DNA of 64,000 bases from Morinoia aosen (Eukaryota; Arthropoda; Malacostraca; Amphipoda; Talitridae), in assembly GCA_030386875.1 (NCBI GenBank), contig CM059560.1, forward strand, positions 33,784,183 through 33,848,182, read 5' to 3'. The position numbers and the translations under genes are program-made. Every line of letters begins with the position of its first letter. The first letter of the stretch is position 1. Below the pieces are notes generated by a model, which saw only the letters and a list, made by a program, of their open reading frames with translations, did no database searches and was not told the origin of the DNA. Shown here one piece after another: positions 22,676-33,680 of the stretch.

Positions 22676-22920
22676 GGCCATTTTACACTGATGGTGTTTT
22701 CGCGCTCCACACTGTCGCTCCATCCATGTTCTGCAAGTTATTCTGACAGTATTGCAAGAGCAATACTGACGATTACTGTCTCGGGGGAATAAGCGCCGAA
22801 TTAAGAGGCAATGTAAAAGCAAGTCGGTGTGAACTGACGCTCAATCCTCTCGTGGGAAGAACTATAAAAAGTTCAGCGTCGCTCCACACCGTCGCTCCAC
22901 ACCGCCAGTGTAAAATGAGC
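22676..22920. mobile_element. 245-bp TTAA MITE, copy 2
   Basis: Reverse-orientation copy of the 15211-15455 element, the same length. Starts GGCCATTTTACACTGATGGT and ends GCCAGTGTAAAATGAGC, followed by TTAA at 22921-22924. The left TTAA is degraded (GTAA). Confidence 0.85.
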
Positions 22921-22924
22921 TTAA

Positions 22925-23664
22925 GTGTGGGTGAACATAACAGACTGGCTGAGGATTAATCCAAAACGATTTTTTAGATTTTTTTTGCATGCAATGAAAT
23001 TTGAAGTAAATAAATTCTCGGACTAATTAACTAACGTAATAAACCATAATTACGTTAATTGTGCGTATCTATCACGATGGTATCTATCAAGTTGGAATTT
23101 TATGGCGTCCCGTTGAATTCGATACTTTTAAGTTTAAAATAAGTTTCTAGTGTGCGCAGCCATCTTAACAAGTGGACTCAACTCCCCGAATTAACGGGCC
23201 CTACGGCACACAAATTTACCGGGTACCCATCTGGGGCCGGTAACGCTGAAATTTCAAGATAATTAAGGACAAGCGGAGCGTCATTAGCGGGAGTCTCACC
23301 TGAAGATTTTCGAAAACAATGTTCAGGCGAACACTCTTCACTGTAGCCGGCTGTCTAGGACCCAAGAAGTCCCAGGTAGCGAGGGCAGAATGCCGAGTCC
23401 CGCGCAGCACACAATAAGAAGGTGCGCTCGCGTTCACGGCTGTTTCTGTCGGCCGACTGTCACGGCCGACTTCTGTCGCCACGCTCCTTAGCTTGCTCGA
23501 ATCCGTCGCGATGGCTTAGGACTCGAACAAGAAGATCAGACGAACGTTTTAGTATTCAAATTTAATTCTTTCGCCGTAGACGTGAGTAACCCCCGCCATT
23601 GCTCCGCTTAGTCGTAAAATTATCAGTGTTATTAATTTCAGACTGATTAGAAGGAGCACAGCCT
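22925..23664. other. Unassigned sequence upstream of a LINE
   Basis: Becomes more GC-rich after about 23150. A minus-strand ORF at 23216-23482 has no family motif. Nothing else recognised. Confidence 0.35.
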
Positions 23665-25746
23665 ATGCCCTTCATTGCGGAAGGCCTTTTTGTGCCTTAT
23701 AAAGTCCGCAAAGGACCTCAGCGTTCGAGCAATGGCTGGAGCAAGACGAAAGCGTTCGAGCAAGACGAAATCACTTGTGAAGAGATTGTAAGTTTTTTGA
23801 AGAAAGTGAAAAATGGAAAGGCATGTGGCCCTGATAAGATACCATATGAGTTCTATAAATGTGGAGGAGAGAGTGTAGTCAGTATGTTGAAATGTTTATT
23901 TGATGAGATATGGAAGAGTGAAAGAGTACCGGATGACTGGAACAAGTGTAATGTAGTTCTGTTGCATAAGGGTGGACATAAGAGTATGAAAGAACTTAGA
24001 AATTACAGACCAATTGCACTGGGTGACACCGTATGTAAGATCTTTTGTGGTATTTTGAATGAGAGAATGAAAAATTTAGTTGAGGAATTAGGAGTCCTGG
24101 GAGAAGAACAGAATGGTTTTAGGCAAGATAGACGGGGGGAGGATAATCTGTTTGTAGTGAGTGAAATAATTGAGCGAATGAAGAAGGATAACAAGAAGGT
24201 ATATTTAGCATTCCTGGATATTGAAAAGGCGTATGACAGAGTGGATCGGGTTAGGCTGTTTGAAATTTTGAGAAAAGTTGGTTTTAGCAGAAAAATAGTG
24301 AACATTGTACAGAGTCTGTATGAGAACACAAGTGCTATCTACAGGTTAGGAAATTTGGAAACAGGGCAAGTGAGGAGTGTTAGAGGAGTGAGACAGGGCT
24401 GTACTCTGTCCCCCCTGTTGTTTGGATTGTACACAGAAGAATTAGCAGTTCGACTGAGAGGGAGTGGTTTAGGACTGAAAGTTGGTAATGAGAGACTGAG
24501 CTGTTTGTTGTATGCTGATGATGTGGTTGTGGTTAGTGAATGTGGTCATGAACTACAAAGGATGCTTGACATTGTGAATGGATATAGTACAGATTTCAAG
24601 ATGAACTTTGGTGCCGATAAAAGTAAGGTCATAGTTATAAATAGTGATGAGACTGATAGAGACAGACTGTGGAATATTGGAGAAATCAGAATAGGTAGAA
24701 CAAAAGAATACAAATATCTAGGTTGTATGATGAGTGAAGATGGATGTACTAGAACTAAAGGTGAGAAAGTGGCTAAAGCAATGCAGTGGAGTGGACGGTT
24801 AGGTAGTGTGGCCAGATACAGAGCAAACAAGTACGAATGTGTGAGAGGAATGTGGAAGTATGTTGCTGTACCTAGTGTCATGTATGGTATGAGTGCTCTT
24901 GCTTGGAATGGAAGTGATCTTGAAAAGCTGGATGTGATACAAAATAAGGTAGGACGTGTAGCATTGGGTGCTCCGAAATGGACAGCTATAGAAGCCATTA
25001 GAGGTGACCTAGGGTGGAGCCTATTTTCAGAAAGAATGATGAAAGCTGTGCTGAATTATAAGGTGAGAATTGAAAGAATGCAGAATAGCAGGTGGGTAAG
25101 GCGAATCTTTGAATGGAATCTGAGTGTAAGCTATTGGGAGAAAGTATGTTGGGGGCATGCAAGGAAACTCAGTATGCAAAAGATTATTCATGTTAGAATT
25201 GGGAGACCTGTGGATGACTGGAGTTTAATAAATGTAGGAGGTGTAGGGCCTGAGTGGGACTGCAAGAGGTGGAAGAAAGAGATTGAGAGACAAACAAAAG
25301 AGTATGGATTGAATAAGTGGAAGCTTAGCATGATGCGGAAGCCTACACTTAACTGGTATATGAAAAAGAAAGCACCTAAGTTTGAGCTGTTCTATGATGG
25401 TAGTTTTGGAAGTCAACTCTTGTTTGCTGTGAGATGTAAGTCATTGAGTGTGAACAGACGTACATGGAGATGGAATGAGAATAATAACAGATTATGTCAG
25501 CAGTGTAATAGTGGAGTAGAGGAAACAATTGAGCATTTTGTGCTGGAATGTAGTAAGTATGAGCAAGAGAGAGAGAGTTTTATGAATGTGGTGTCTGAGC
25601 AGTATGGAGAAAATGAGTGGAATGCCAGATGTGCTGAAGATGATTGCGGTATGAGCTGTCTTGCTGGATTGGATCAGGAGTGTAATGCGAGTATCACTGA
25701 GGCTATGAAAGTGTTTCTTGTGCGTGCCTGGAGTAAGAGACAGTGA
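23665..25746 (+). CDS. LINE reverse transcriptase, 5'-truncated (no endonuclease)
   Basis: An open frame of 693 codons carries a non-LTR retrotransposon RT. KACGPDKIPYEFYK (about 52-65) opens the domain; LRNYRPIALGD, NGFRQDRRGEDNL, FLDIEKAYDRV (183-193), VRQGCTLSPLLF and the catalytic YADD (283-286) follow. The thumb region carries KYLGCMMSEDG, and the C-terminus a Cys/His cluster (CQQCNSGVEETIEHFVLEC). The N-terminal endonuclease is missing and no RNase H is present. The first 30 or so codons before DEITCEEIVSF look unrelated to RT and are probably flanking DNA read through by chance. The long open frame suggests a young but 5'-truncated copy. The clade is not resolved by eye. Confidence 0.88.
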   Translation: MPFIAEGLFVPYKVRKGPQRSSNGWSKTKAFEQDEITCEEIVSFLKKVKNGKACGPDKIPYEFYKCGGESVVSMLKCLFDEIWKSERVPDDWNKCNVVLLHKGGHKSMKELRNYRPIALGDTVCKIFCGILNERMKNLVEELGVLGEEQNGFRQDRRGEDNLFVVSEIIERMKKDNKKVYLAFLDIEKAYDRVDRVRLFEILRKVGFSRKIVNIVQSLYENTSAIYRLGNLETGQVRSVRGVRQGCTLSPLLFGLYTEELAVRLRGSGLGLKVGNERLSCLLYADDVVVVSECGHELQRMLDIVNGYSTDFKMNFGADKSKVIVINSDETDRDRLWNIGEIRIGRTKEYKYLGCMMSEDGCTRTKGEKVAKAMQWSGRLGSVARYRANKYECVRGMWKYVAVPSVMYGMSALAWNGSDLEKLDVIQNKVGRVALGAPKWTAIEAIRGDLGWSLFSERMMKAVLNYKVRIERMQNSRWVRRIFEWNLSVSYWEKVCWGHARKLSMQKIIHVRIGRPVDDWSLINVGGVGPEWDCKRWKKEIERQTKEYGLNKWKLSMMRKPTLNWYMKKKAPKFELFYDGSFGSQLLFAVRCKSLSVNRRTWRWNENNNRLCQQCNSGVEETIEHFVLECSKYEQERESFMNVVSEQYGENEWNARCAEDDCGMSCLAGLDQECNASITEAMKVFLVRAWSKRQ

Positions 25747-26015
25747 CTGGAATGAGCCAGTCTGGTAGAATGGGCTGTAATGACCCAATGTGCCGGGGGA
25801 TGGTGTTTTGACACACTGGCTGTCCCGGTGATGCCTTCCAATGGAGGCTTGTGACAAGGATCGTAGATCCTGAGTAGTTTAGTGGACAAGTCTGGTACCA
25901 GGCGCTGAACTCTTTGTGTGAAAATTGTGGAGGGAATTGTAGGCCGTTACAAAGGCCCCGACACTGTCGGCCCTCAAGTTCAAGTTCAAGTTCAAGTTCA
26001 AGTGGAATTGTGACA
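25747..26015 (+). repeat. LINE 3' UTR and hexamer-repeat tail
   Basis: Non-coding sequence follows the RT stop and ends in about five copies of TTCAAG/TCAAGT at 25976-26003, a microsatellite tail in place of poly(A), as many non-LTR clades have. This marks the 3' end of the 23.7-26.0 kb LINE. Confidence 0.8.
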
Positions 26016-26455
26016 CTAGATAGCAACAGCAATTCAATTTTTTAATCTAAAACTTCATTGTTATCTGCATTGTTTGAAAATTGTAAACCCTCTCTCTCTG
26101 AAGTAAAATAATTCGTATGGGAAGAAAAAGAAAGAATGGCAAAAGCTTAGAATTAGTATTCCTGACGAATAAATAAGAGTATTTCCTCCGCTCTCGTGAT
26201 GCATTCAGCCATCATTGAGGAAAATTTTTCTTGGATGCTGCTAGCACTGCCGGTAATCATAAGATTTTGGTTTCTAGTCATAACCTATTTTCTCCTGTAT
26301 AACGTGACCGGCCAGTACCGTGCCAGCCACGGTATGCCAGCAATGTCACTAATGCCAGTTCATGTAGGTACAGTACATGGCTGATTGGCTACCATGGTAT
26401 AGTAGCCTCCTGCCACTTTGAGCCATTGCTCAGTGCTGCAGAGTGCAGAGTGGTC
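26016..26455. other. Unassigned sequence
   Basis: No recognisable gene or repeat. Ends at the 8-bp duplication GAGTGGTC (26448-26455) of the next element. Confidence 0.35.
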
Positions 26456-26977
26456 GGTCAATATTGAGTTTAGGTGATGTGGGGAAATTTAGTATTCCGT
26501 TTCACAGAATCACTTAAGAAGCACATTTAAAAATGTTTTACAAGAATGACGTTTTTTCCGCTGATGCGTAGTTTTCAAGTTAGATCGGTAAATTAGCGCA
26601 CCAAAAGAAGTGGGCGCACCCATGGGCGCCGCCATCTTTGAGCCGGCCGATGTAAACAAGATTGCGGTCGTCACCCTAATGGGTCGGTTATGTTAGAAGC
26701 TTTATTTATAATTTTCACTAAAAGAACTGTGCCTCCCCCTCACGACCTAACCTCTTTACGTTTGTAATAGGGGGTTAGCTTCCGTTATTCATTAAATTCT
26801 GCATGGCACGCTTGCTTCCTTGGCACCCGAAAGCCAACTTCAAAGTTTAATAATTCGTAAATAACGCATCAGCGGAAAAAATGTCATTCCTGTAAAACGT
26901 TTTTAAATGCGCTTCTTAAGTGATTAGGTGAAACGGAATACTTAATTTCCCCACATCACCTAAACTCAATATTGACC
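26456..26977. mobile_element. GGTCAATATT-family MITE, 522 bp
   Basis: Near-palindromic element with TIRs over 110 bp: GGTCAATATTGAGTTTAGGT on the left, its complement ACCTAAACTCAATATTGACC on the right. Perfect 8-bp duplication GAGTGGTC at 26448-26455 and 26978-26985. The interior contains CCTCTTTACGTTTGTAATAG, shared with the other family members. No coding capacity. An 8-bp duplication fits hAT or P-type superfamilies. Confidence 0.9.
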
Positions 26978-27531
26978 GAGTGGTCGCCTGCGAAAGCTGA
27001 AGCTTACAAAAATTTCAGTAGAAACACCATTAAGGGCTTGCATATATCAGACTAAAGAGATTACCTATTTTGATGAATCTGGTATAATTATTGCCTCAGA
27101 CTAGAAAGCGCGGTCTTATGTATACCGTGCTAGGAAACTTTACTACAGGATCAAGTTAGAACAGCTACATATTCCTCTGTTCCCACAATGATAATTTGTT
27201 GAGGTGACTTGTCAATCATAGGTAGCTATCCAATTAGATACTTTATTTTAAATAAAGCTTCTGCAGTTTTGCTCAATGAACTTTTAAGCTAAACCAGAAT
27301 AGCTAAATTTTTGATAATCTTTCATGTAGCCTGTTGCCACAAAAAATCAGTTTTTTGGCTTATTGTTTTTTCTCTAAAATTAGGAACTGGTACATCAAGT
27401 GCTAACTGTCAGCAAACCAGTAACAAATTATATAAAATTGATATTTTTTTAATAGAACCACCTCAAAAATAGTGCTAACTATGTTTCTAATTTCAAAAAG
27501 ACTTAATATTTCTAGTTACTAAAGAAATTCT
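26978..27531. other. Unassigned AT-rich sequence
   Basis: Between two members of the GGTCAAT family. Nothing recognised. Confidence 0.35.
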
Positions 27532-28139
27532 GGTCAATGTGAAGTGTAATGTGGTCAAAGGAAATACTAGGAGTTTTATTCCCAAGAATCATTAAGGGAA
27601 CCCATTTAAGAACGTTTTCCATGAATGACATTTTGCTTGCTGATGCGTTATTTTTGAATTATTCAACTTTAAACTTTGCTTTTGTGTGCCAAGGAAGCGG
27701 GCGCGCCAAGCGGAATTTAATTAATAACGGAAGCTAACCCCCTATTACAAACGTAAAGAGGTTGGGTCGTGAGGGGGAGCCACAGTTCTTCTAGTGAAAA
27801 TTATAAATAAAGTTTCAAAGCAACCCATTAAGGTCACGTCAACAATTGTCTTTACATCTGCTTCAAGATGGTGGCAGCCGTACTAGGTGGCGCCATCTTT
27901 GAGCTGACTGTAAAGGTGATAACGTAATAATGATGACTAAAAAAAAAAACGTAAAAAGCACCAAGTAGGCCTACAAGAAATAGTATGTTACCTTTTTTGT
28001 GTTATTAACTGATAACAATTTTTCATATCATTTTATTAAAATTTCTATCATTCTTTCATTTCTACAAAGTTCTGGCAAAAACTTTAACACCTGGTGATCC
28101 AAACTTTGCCTTTCCCAACACAACCTGGTCGTACTCTGT

Positions 28140-28260
28140 ATTGCACATAGTGATGCAACTCAAAAACAACCGTGCTTTTTTTTTTTAAAAAAACATGTTT
28201 TTTTTACAAAAAAAACCATAGTTAAAAAAAATGTGGATATTTTGTTTTTTTTTTAAATAC
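28140..28260. repeat. Start of an AT-rich divergent minisatellite
   Basis: First stretch of the CATG-containing AAAAAACATGTTTTTTT motif that recurs at 29160-29525, 34522-34976, 35705-35960 and 36340-36500. Confidence 0.6.
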
Positions 28261-28275
28261 CTTGTTTGAAAATAA

Positions 28276-28957
28276 GGTCAATATTGAATATAATGTTGTC
28301 AACGAATTTCATAATTTCGTAGGTATAGATGGGTAATATAGTCGATTTTAAGACGTTTTACACGAATGACAATATGCCCGGAAATGCTTAGTTTTCGAGT
28401 TATTTAAGTTTGAAGTTATACAAACGGCGCTCCTGAATGGCCCTTTTAACGCAAAAACAGTCATTGTTTTAGCAATGAAAATGGAAGCTAACCCCTATTA
28501 CAAACGTAAAGAGGTTGGGTCGTGAGGGGTAGCAACAGTTCTTTTAGTGAAAATTATAAATAAAGCTTTCTAGTGACGTTTGTTTACATCGACTCGAAGA
28601 TGGCTGCCGCCATCTTCAGCCGGTTGGCGCCATGGCGGCAGCCACCTTGGCGTCGATGTCAACAAACGTCACTCGAAACCTTTATTTATAATTTCCACTA
28701 AAAGAACCGTGCCTACCCCTCACGACCCAACCTCTTTACGTTTGTAATAGGGGGTTAGCTTCCGTTATTCATTAAAATACGCTAGCCCCGCGCGCTTCCA
28801 TGGCGCGCACAAGCCAGCTTCAAAGTTCAATAATTCGAAAATAACGCATCGCCGGGCAGAATGTCATTCATGTAAAACGTCTTATAATTGACTATATTAC
28901 CCATCTATACCTACGAAATTATGAAATTCGTTGACAACATTATATTCAATATTGACC
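28276..28957. mobile_element. GGTCAATATT-family MITE, 682 bp
   Basis: TIRs longer than 100 bp, starting GGTCAATATTGAATATAATG, with duplications GAAAATAA (28268-28275) and GAAAACAA (28958-28965) differing at one base. The centre is itself palindromic: TTACAAACGTAAAGAGGTTG near 28500 recurs inverted near 28730-28750, and ATGGCTGCCGCCATC near 28600 is self-complementary. Confidence 0.88.
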
Positions 28958-29159
28958 GAAAACAAATCAGCAAGGAAAAGAACCACTTTACATTATTTGT
29001 TTTCATGTCAGATTATAAGATAAAGCAGCATACTTCTTAATTCATGGTTTTCTATGGTTTAATTGAATTTTTTTTTCTGTGGTTTCATGTTATGATATTT
29101 CACTTATTTTACAATGCATGTGAATCCCTTTCAACTTCCCCAATAGTGTGTTGTTATAA

Positions 29160-29525
29160 TATATCTTTATTTATGGTCATTGATAGAGATATGGCCAAAA
29201 AAACATGCTGTTTTTTTTTAAACATGTTATTTTTATAAAGAACCATGGCTAAAAAATATAGATATTAATAGATTTTATGTGACATGAAAAACCAATGCTG
29301 TTCTTTTTACAGAAAAATCACAACTTGAAAAACATGGATATTGATATACTGTATGGGACCAAAAAACCATGCTGTTTTTTCAAAACATGTTTTCTACAAA
29401 AAATTCATGACTGAAAAAACATGGGTACTATTATCTTTTAGGAAAATTTGAGTAAAAAAACATGCTTGTTTGTTCAAAAAACAGTTTTTTACGTAAAATC
29501 ATGACTAAAAAATGTAGGTACAGTA
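29160..29525. repeat. Divergent minisatellite, unit about 85-90 bp
   Basis: Repeated blocks of CCAAAAAACCATGCTGTTTT, ACATG, a TCATGACT-like word and GATATTRATAT. Four or so diverged units are seen. The same repeat continues after the TTAA element from 34522, showing that the element inserted into the array. Confidence 0.7.
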
Positions 29526-29689
29526 TTAAGGAGATCATCCCAGGCCCTTGCCAGATTCTGTCGATTCCATGGTCATTTTGCATGTTTTTGTTGTAAAAGG
29601 ACCCTTAGGTGGTAGACTATTTGTTCCTAAAATTTTATGGCGCTACGGACAATAATTCTCCCTCCACGGGGGGGTGAGGGGACCAAAAT

Positions 29690-30060
29690 CTTTCACTTTT
29701 TCCTGATTTTGACCCCACATAAAAAGAAAACAAATGGGAAATAGAAAAAAGCTCAATTTGAGTTTGTTAGAAATGTTTTAAGAATTCTAAAACTGTCTTT
29801 GCTTTTGTTCTAGCATCAAAACTGAAGGAGGAGTTCCATTTTGAAATATCAATATTAATGAAAAGCACCCAAAATTTTCCATTTTTTCCCAATTTTTACC
29901 CCATATAAAAAGAGAACAAATGGGAAATGAAAAAAAAAGCCGAACTTGAGTTTGTTAGAAATGTTTCAAGGATTCTAAAACTGTCTTTGCTTTTGTTCTA
30001 GCATCAAAACTGAAGGAGTTCTATTATGAAATATCAATATTAGTGAAATATCAATACCTG
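29690..30060 (+). repeat. Tandem duplication, unit about 185 bp
   Basis: Two units that each run from TTTTTCC..TTTTGACCCC or TTTTTACCCC through AGAACAAATGGGAAAT-type sequence to CAAAACTGAAGGAG and GAAATATCAATATTA. They lie in the left part of the TTAA element. Confidence 0.8.
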
Positions 30061-30481
30061 AAAAACCAATGTCAAATTTTTGCAAAATCTAAGGCCTCAA
30101 TCAAAAAAATGAATGGAATCAATTGTGTTTCTTTTCAAAGTTTACATATCATGGTCAAATTTCATAAGAATCAGACTTTTTTTTTTTGAAATCACAATTC
30201 ACAGTTTGAATATGAAGTTATGTATGGAAATTATCAAAATAAAAATTAAAACTGCATTCTATTACATCAATTGTTCATTATATTACACTTCAACAAACAA
30301 TTTTGTTTTTTGCTTATACCCAACACTTCTAATTTTCAACATTCATCCTGGAACTAGTTCTCGAGTTTTGATGCTAGAACAAATCCAAAGAGAGTTTTAG
30401 AATCCTTGAAACATTTCTAACAAACTCAAATTCGGCTTTTATTCAAATTCGAATTCTTTGAAGAAATATATATAGTCATTC

Positions 30482-30710
30482 GGGGCAAATGACGATCGTT
30501 TTCAGTAACATCTAACCAGCGCGTATATTAATGACAATCAAAAAACCAACTATGTGCCACACAGTGTGTTGATACATTATGCTTCTATCCCCGTATTGAA
30601 ATCTTTTGAAAATGTTGTTGTTTTAAATATAAGTCCGATTTAGTGGTGCGATCGCCATTTACCCCACTGGGGTAAATGGCGATTTTCATGGGGCAATTGA
30701 TGATCGGTCT
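30482..30710. promoter_or_regulatory. Left subterminal motif array of the pogo element
   Basis: Four copies of GGGGCAAWTGRCGATCG-like sequence at about 30482-30498, 30648-30665 (inverted), 30669-30683 and 30690-30707. Likely transposase-binding sites; placed after the transposase stop codon, at the element's 3' end. Confidence 0.65.
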
Positions 30711-30954
30711 GTAATTCGATTACTTAAAGGTAGTATGTCATACCAAAGGATAGATAAAGACTGAAATCATCAACTAAATATATTCAAACAAAATTAAAAT
30801 GATATAACTCACATTACAAGCTGCTGTGGTCTTCCATTTCTTTTTCTGGGTTGCGGACAGAGTTAAGGCTCAGTTAGTCTTGTCAGTAAAGCAGTTAGGC
30901 AGTCTGTCAGTCAGGTATTCTCTGAGTCTAGTCATTGTAGTACTGTCTAATACC

Positions 30955-33177
30955 TTAACCATCCCTCTCATGAAATTTGCGAAGAGACATCATGGCCTGA
31001 ACATCTGGAAAGCGAAATATGTTTTTCCTGACGTCAGAGAGCAGAGGCCCAAACACTATGAATTTGGTGTCAATGATTAGGACCTCTTTAACAGTCTTCT
31101 CAGCCCAGGTCCATGCTGCAGGGTCACTGAAGATCGTTTTCTTCTGCAAAAAATTGACCTCCACCTGCGTCACGTCAGTTTCTTCATCACTTGAGAAGAC
31201 TTTTACAACTTTTCCCCAGAAGTACTGAGGCTTTGGGTGTGAGAAGTACACTGCAACATATTTATTGATGTCTGCGTCTTCAATGGTACCACTCTCTGAC
31301 GTGACGACCTGTGTTCTATCATCTGTGGTCCCATCATGCCTACCAACTCTGTCCTTGTCTTTTCTGTCATCTGTCTCTTCTCTTCCTTGTGTCACCTCCA
31401 TTCTCTCTTCTGTAGCCTCCTCAAAGTTATCTTGCACTTCTTCAAGGTCATCTTTGAGAGATAAATCACTTGAGGTGTTTGCTTCGGTCATTGCAACACT
31501 GGAAACGTCTGTTGAGTCCAAGTCCTCGTCCTCCTCCTCCAACTTTCTCTTCTTCCCGGTTGCTTTTTTCTTTGGTGCTTCCTTCTTTGACTTCTCGGTT
31601 TGAGTAGGGGCTCCCTTCTTCCGAGGTTTTACCTTAGGCTCGTTCATTTCTACAATCTTTTGGCGGAACTTTTCATCAGTTATTATCGAGCTGCTCATGG
31701 GAATGACTCTCCTCTTTTTTGTGAGGGGGGTAGCACCACGTCCTCTAGAGTGTAGGACAGCCTCTATAGAAGCTGGAAGAGAGCTCTTACTACGCTGAGA
31801 GATGCTTGAGGAGAGACATTTGAAGAGGAGACTCAATGCAGCCTCATCCCTGCTCAGTAGCTCATCCACCAGCTGTTGGTCCGTGCACTTCTTTAATTCC
31901 TGTGAGAGAGCTGGTTCAGTACTGGCAGGTGATTGCCAAAAGCTGCAACTAGGAGTTTGAGAATCTGTAGACGTAGAAGCAGTGGCTGGTCGCTTAGGTG
32001 TTGAAGCAGTAGGTGCAGACGCTGCAGGGGTTTCATCCTCAGGTGCAGGTGGAGAAGGAGAAGGAGGAAACATGTCGTGGGACTGGGTACTAGCAATGGG
32101 CAGGATTGGCTGGTCATCATCATCAGTGGGCTTTCCTGCAGACACCCAGTCATCATAAGTTTTGAGCTTTATCGTATCGAGCCTCGAGATGTTATACTTC
32201 GTCCTATCCAGGGGGTGGATGCCAGTTGCTCGGAAACCTGCCACAATGTTCTCTGGAGACAACCCAGTGTTCCAAACTGAACACAACATGTTCACAAAGA
32301 GATCCTTACGAAGGTGCTCCCGGCCTCCTGTACTTTGAGTATACTCCAGCAATTTTGAATCGTAGTACGACTTCAAGGGAGCAAAACAAGCCACGTCCAA
32401 GGGCTGGAGGAGGTCGGTACAATGAGGTGGCAACTTCAAAATGGTGATGTGGTTTTTTACTGCCAAATCTATTGTCCGTAAGGATGTGTGGCTCAGGTGA
32501 CCATCTAGCACCACTAGAATTGGTCCTCTGCTTTTCACTACTTCTACAAAAGACTCAAAGAAATCTTCAAAGACAGAGGTGGTCATCCAACCGGAATCAG
32601 TCACAGCATATTGAGTTCCTGGTAAAGCATTATCACCCCGCCAGGTAGTCTGCATCTTCTTGCCTTTGAATACAATCAAAGGTGGTAGTGCGGTTCCATC
32701 GGCACAGCAGGTAGCTAACACAGTGATATTTTCCCTGTTAGCACCATGAGTAATCCTAACCGTTTTCACCCCTTTTGTGCCGATGGTCTTGGCCTTTGAT
32801 GGGTCTGTAGGAAAACCGGTCTCATCCATGTTGAAGATGGAACTAGGCTTTCCTGCGAGTCCCATTTTATCGATCAGCGTCCTCAACTTGTCGTAAAATC
32901 CGTAGACAACGAACGGGTCTGACGTGACACTCTTCCTCGCCAGCTGCATCATGCCTCCTTTCTTCAATGTGAGCCCATGGCGCTTTAAGAAGTTGTTCAC
33001 CCAGTCCCTTCCTGGCCGATTGTCAAGGAAAGGAGTGATGCATTGGTTACATTCTAGGTAGTCATGTATGAGAGACTGAAATTCGGCAATGGGAGGAGGC
33101 ATTCCCATTTTCTCCATAATCTTCACGCATCTCAATATTTCTGCCTCCATTTCATTGGACAGTGCAACCTTCCTTCC
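30955..33177 (-). CDS. Pogo-like transposase, exon 2 (DDE/DDD catalytic domain and C-terminal module)
   Basis: 740 codons plus stop, joined at phase 0 to the exon at 33403-33600 for a protein of about 806 residues. Motifs in full-protein numbering: Tc5/CENP-B-type second HTH region (about 67-150, DWVNNFLKRHGL); first catalytic Asp in FNMDETGFP (about 184); second in VVLDGHLSH (about 291); third in LLQPLDVACFAPLK (about 327), giving the DD35D spacing of the pogo family. A Pro/Ser/Thr-rich linker follows, then a Lys-rich nuclear-localisation stretch (KKKATGKKRKLEEED). The C-terminal module reads YVAVYFSHPKPQYFWGKV and ends in WTWAEKT and FPDV. The acceptor is CAG at 33178-33180. The frame is fully open. 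Confidence 0.92.
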   Translation of the reverse strand, partial: GRKVALSNEMEAEILRCVKIMEKMGMPPPIAEFQSLIHDYLECNQCITPFLDNRPGRDWVNNFLKRHGLTLKKGGMMQLARKSVTSDPFVVYGFYDKLRTLIDKMGLAGKPSSIFNMDETGFPTDPSKAKTIGTKGVKTVRITHGANRENITVLATCCADGTALPPLIVFKGKKMQTTWRGDNALPGTQYAVTDSGWMTTSVFEDFFESFVEVVKSRGPILVVLDGHLSHTSLRTIDLAVKNHITILKLPPHCTDLLQPLDVACFAPLKSYYDSKLLEYTQSTGGREHLRKDLFVNMLCSVWNTGLSPENIVAGFRATGIHPLDRTKYNISRLDTIKLKTYDDWVSAGKPTDDDDQPILPIASTQSHDMFPPSPSPPAPEDETPAASAPTASTPKRPATASTSTDSQTPSCSFWQSPASTEPALSQELKKCTDQQLVDELLSRDEAALSLLFKCLSSSISQRSKSSLPASIEAVLHSRGRGATPLTKKRRVIPMSSSIITDEKFRQKIVEMNEPKVKPRKKGAPTQTEKSKKEAPKKKATGKKRKLEEEDEDLDSTDVSSVAMTEANTSSDLSLKDDLEEVQDNFEEATEERMEVTQGREETDDRKDKDRVGRHDGTTDDRTQVVTSESGTIEDADINKYVAVYFSHPKPQYFWGKVVKVFSSDEETDVTQVEVNFLQKKTIFSDPAAWTWAEKTVKEVLIIDTKFIVFGPLLSDVRKNIFRFPDVQAMMSLRKFHERDG

Positions 33178-33219
33178 CTGCAAACAAAGAATAGATATTG
33201 GAATCAATGTAGCTAAGTA

Positions 33220-33245
33220 ATACAAGATATATATATATATATATA
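33220..33245. repeat. (TA)n microsatellite
   Basis: About nine TA units in the transposase intron. Confidence 0.85.
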
Positions 33246-33402
33246 AATGATATTAAACAAGAATGTTATTGCACATCAACATCAACTCACAATTATTGCC
33301 AAGGTAAATGTATCTACAGTATTATAGAACCCATACATATTTCTTTTTATATTCAAACCTATTTTCTTAGGCTTTATTGTAATTAGTTATATTTGCACTC
33401 AC

Positions 33403-33600
33403 TCTTTTGCCTGTGTATGTTGCAGCTTGGTAGTCCTCAGATTCCTGGTGCTTTTTATGTTCAATCCACAGCTTTCCATACCCGATGTTGTGCTTCCTTG
33501 CTGCCTCCTTAATTGCAACACCACTTGCAATTTCTTCCGGGGCGAGTTTAAGGGTCTCATCGTTGTATGGCTTAGCCTTCTTAACATAATTCTGTACCAT
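33403..33600 (-). CDS. Pogo-like transposase, exon 1 (N-terminal helix-turn-helix)
   Basis: 66 codons from ATG (MVQNYVKKAK) to a GTGAGT donor at 33402-33397. The segment IASGVAIKEAARKHNIGYGK is a psq-type helix-turn-helix, the usual N-terminal DNA-binding domain of pogo transposases. Splicing the 225-bp intron (33178-33402) joins TYTGKR to GRKVALS, both parts of the expected domain order, at phase 0. Confidence 0.85.
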
Positions 33601-33680
33601 TTTCTCAAAAATTAAAAGCACAATTAATTGCACATGGTTTCTGTAACTTCTGAAACATATAAAAAAAGGTTAAGTAACGT

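Noticed and set aside
24003-24998. Minus-strand open frames over the LINE RT (24003-24329, 24546-24998)
   Set aside because: They are antisense shadows of the 23665-25746 RT, with Ser/Leu/Pro-rich composition and no domain motif.
31019-32447. Plus-strand ORFs opposite the pogo transposase
   Set aside because: Ser/Val-rich antisense of the transposase exon, without their own signals.
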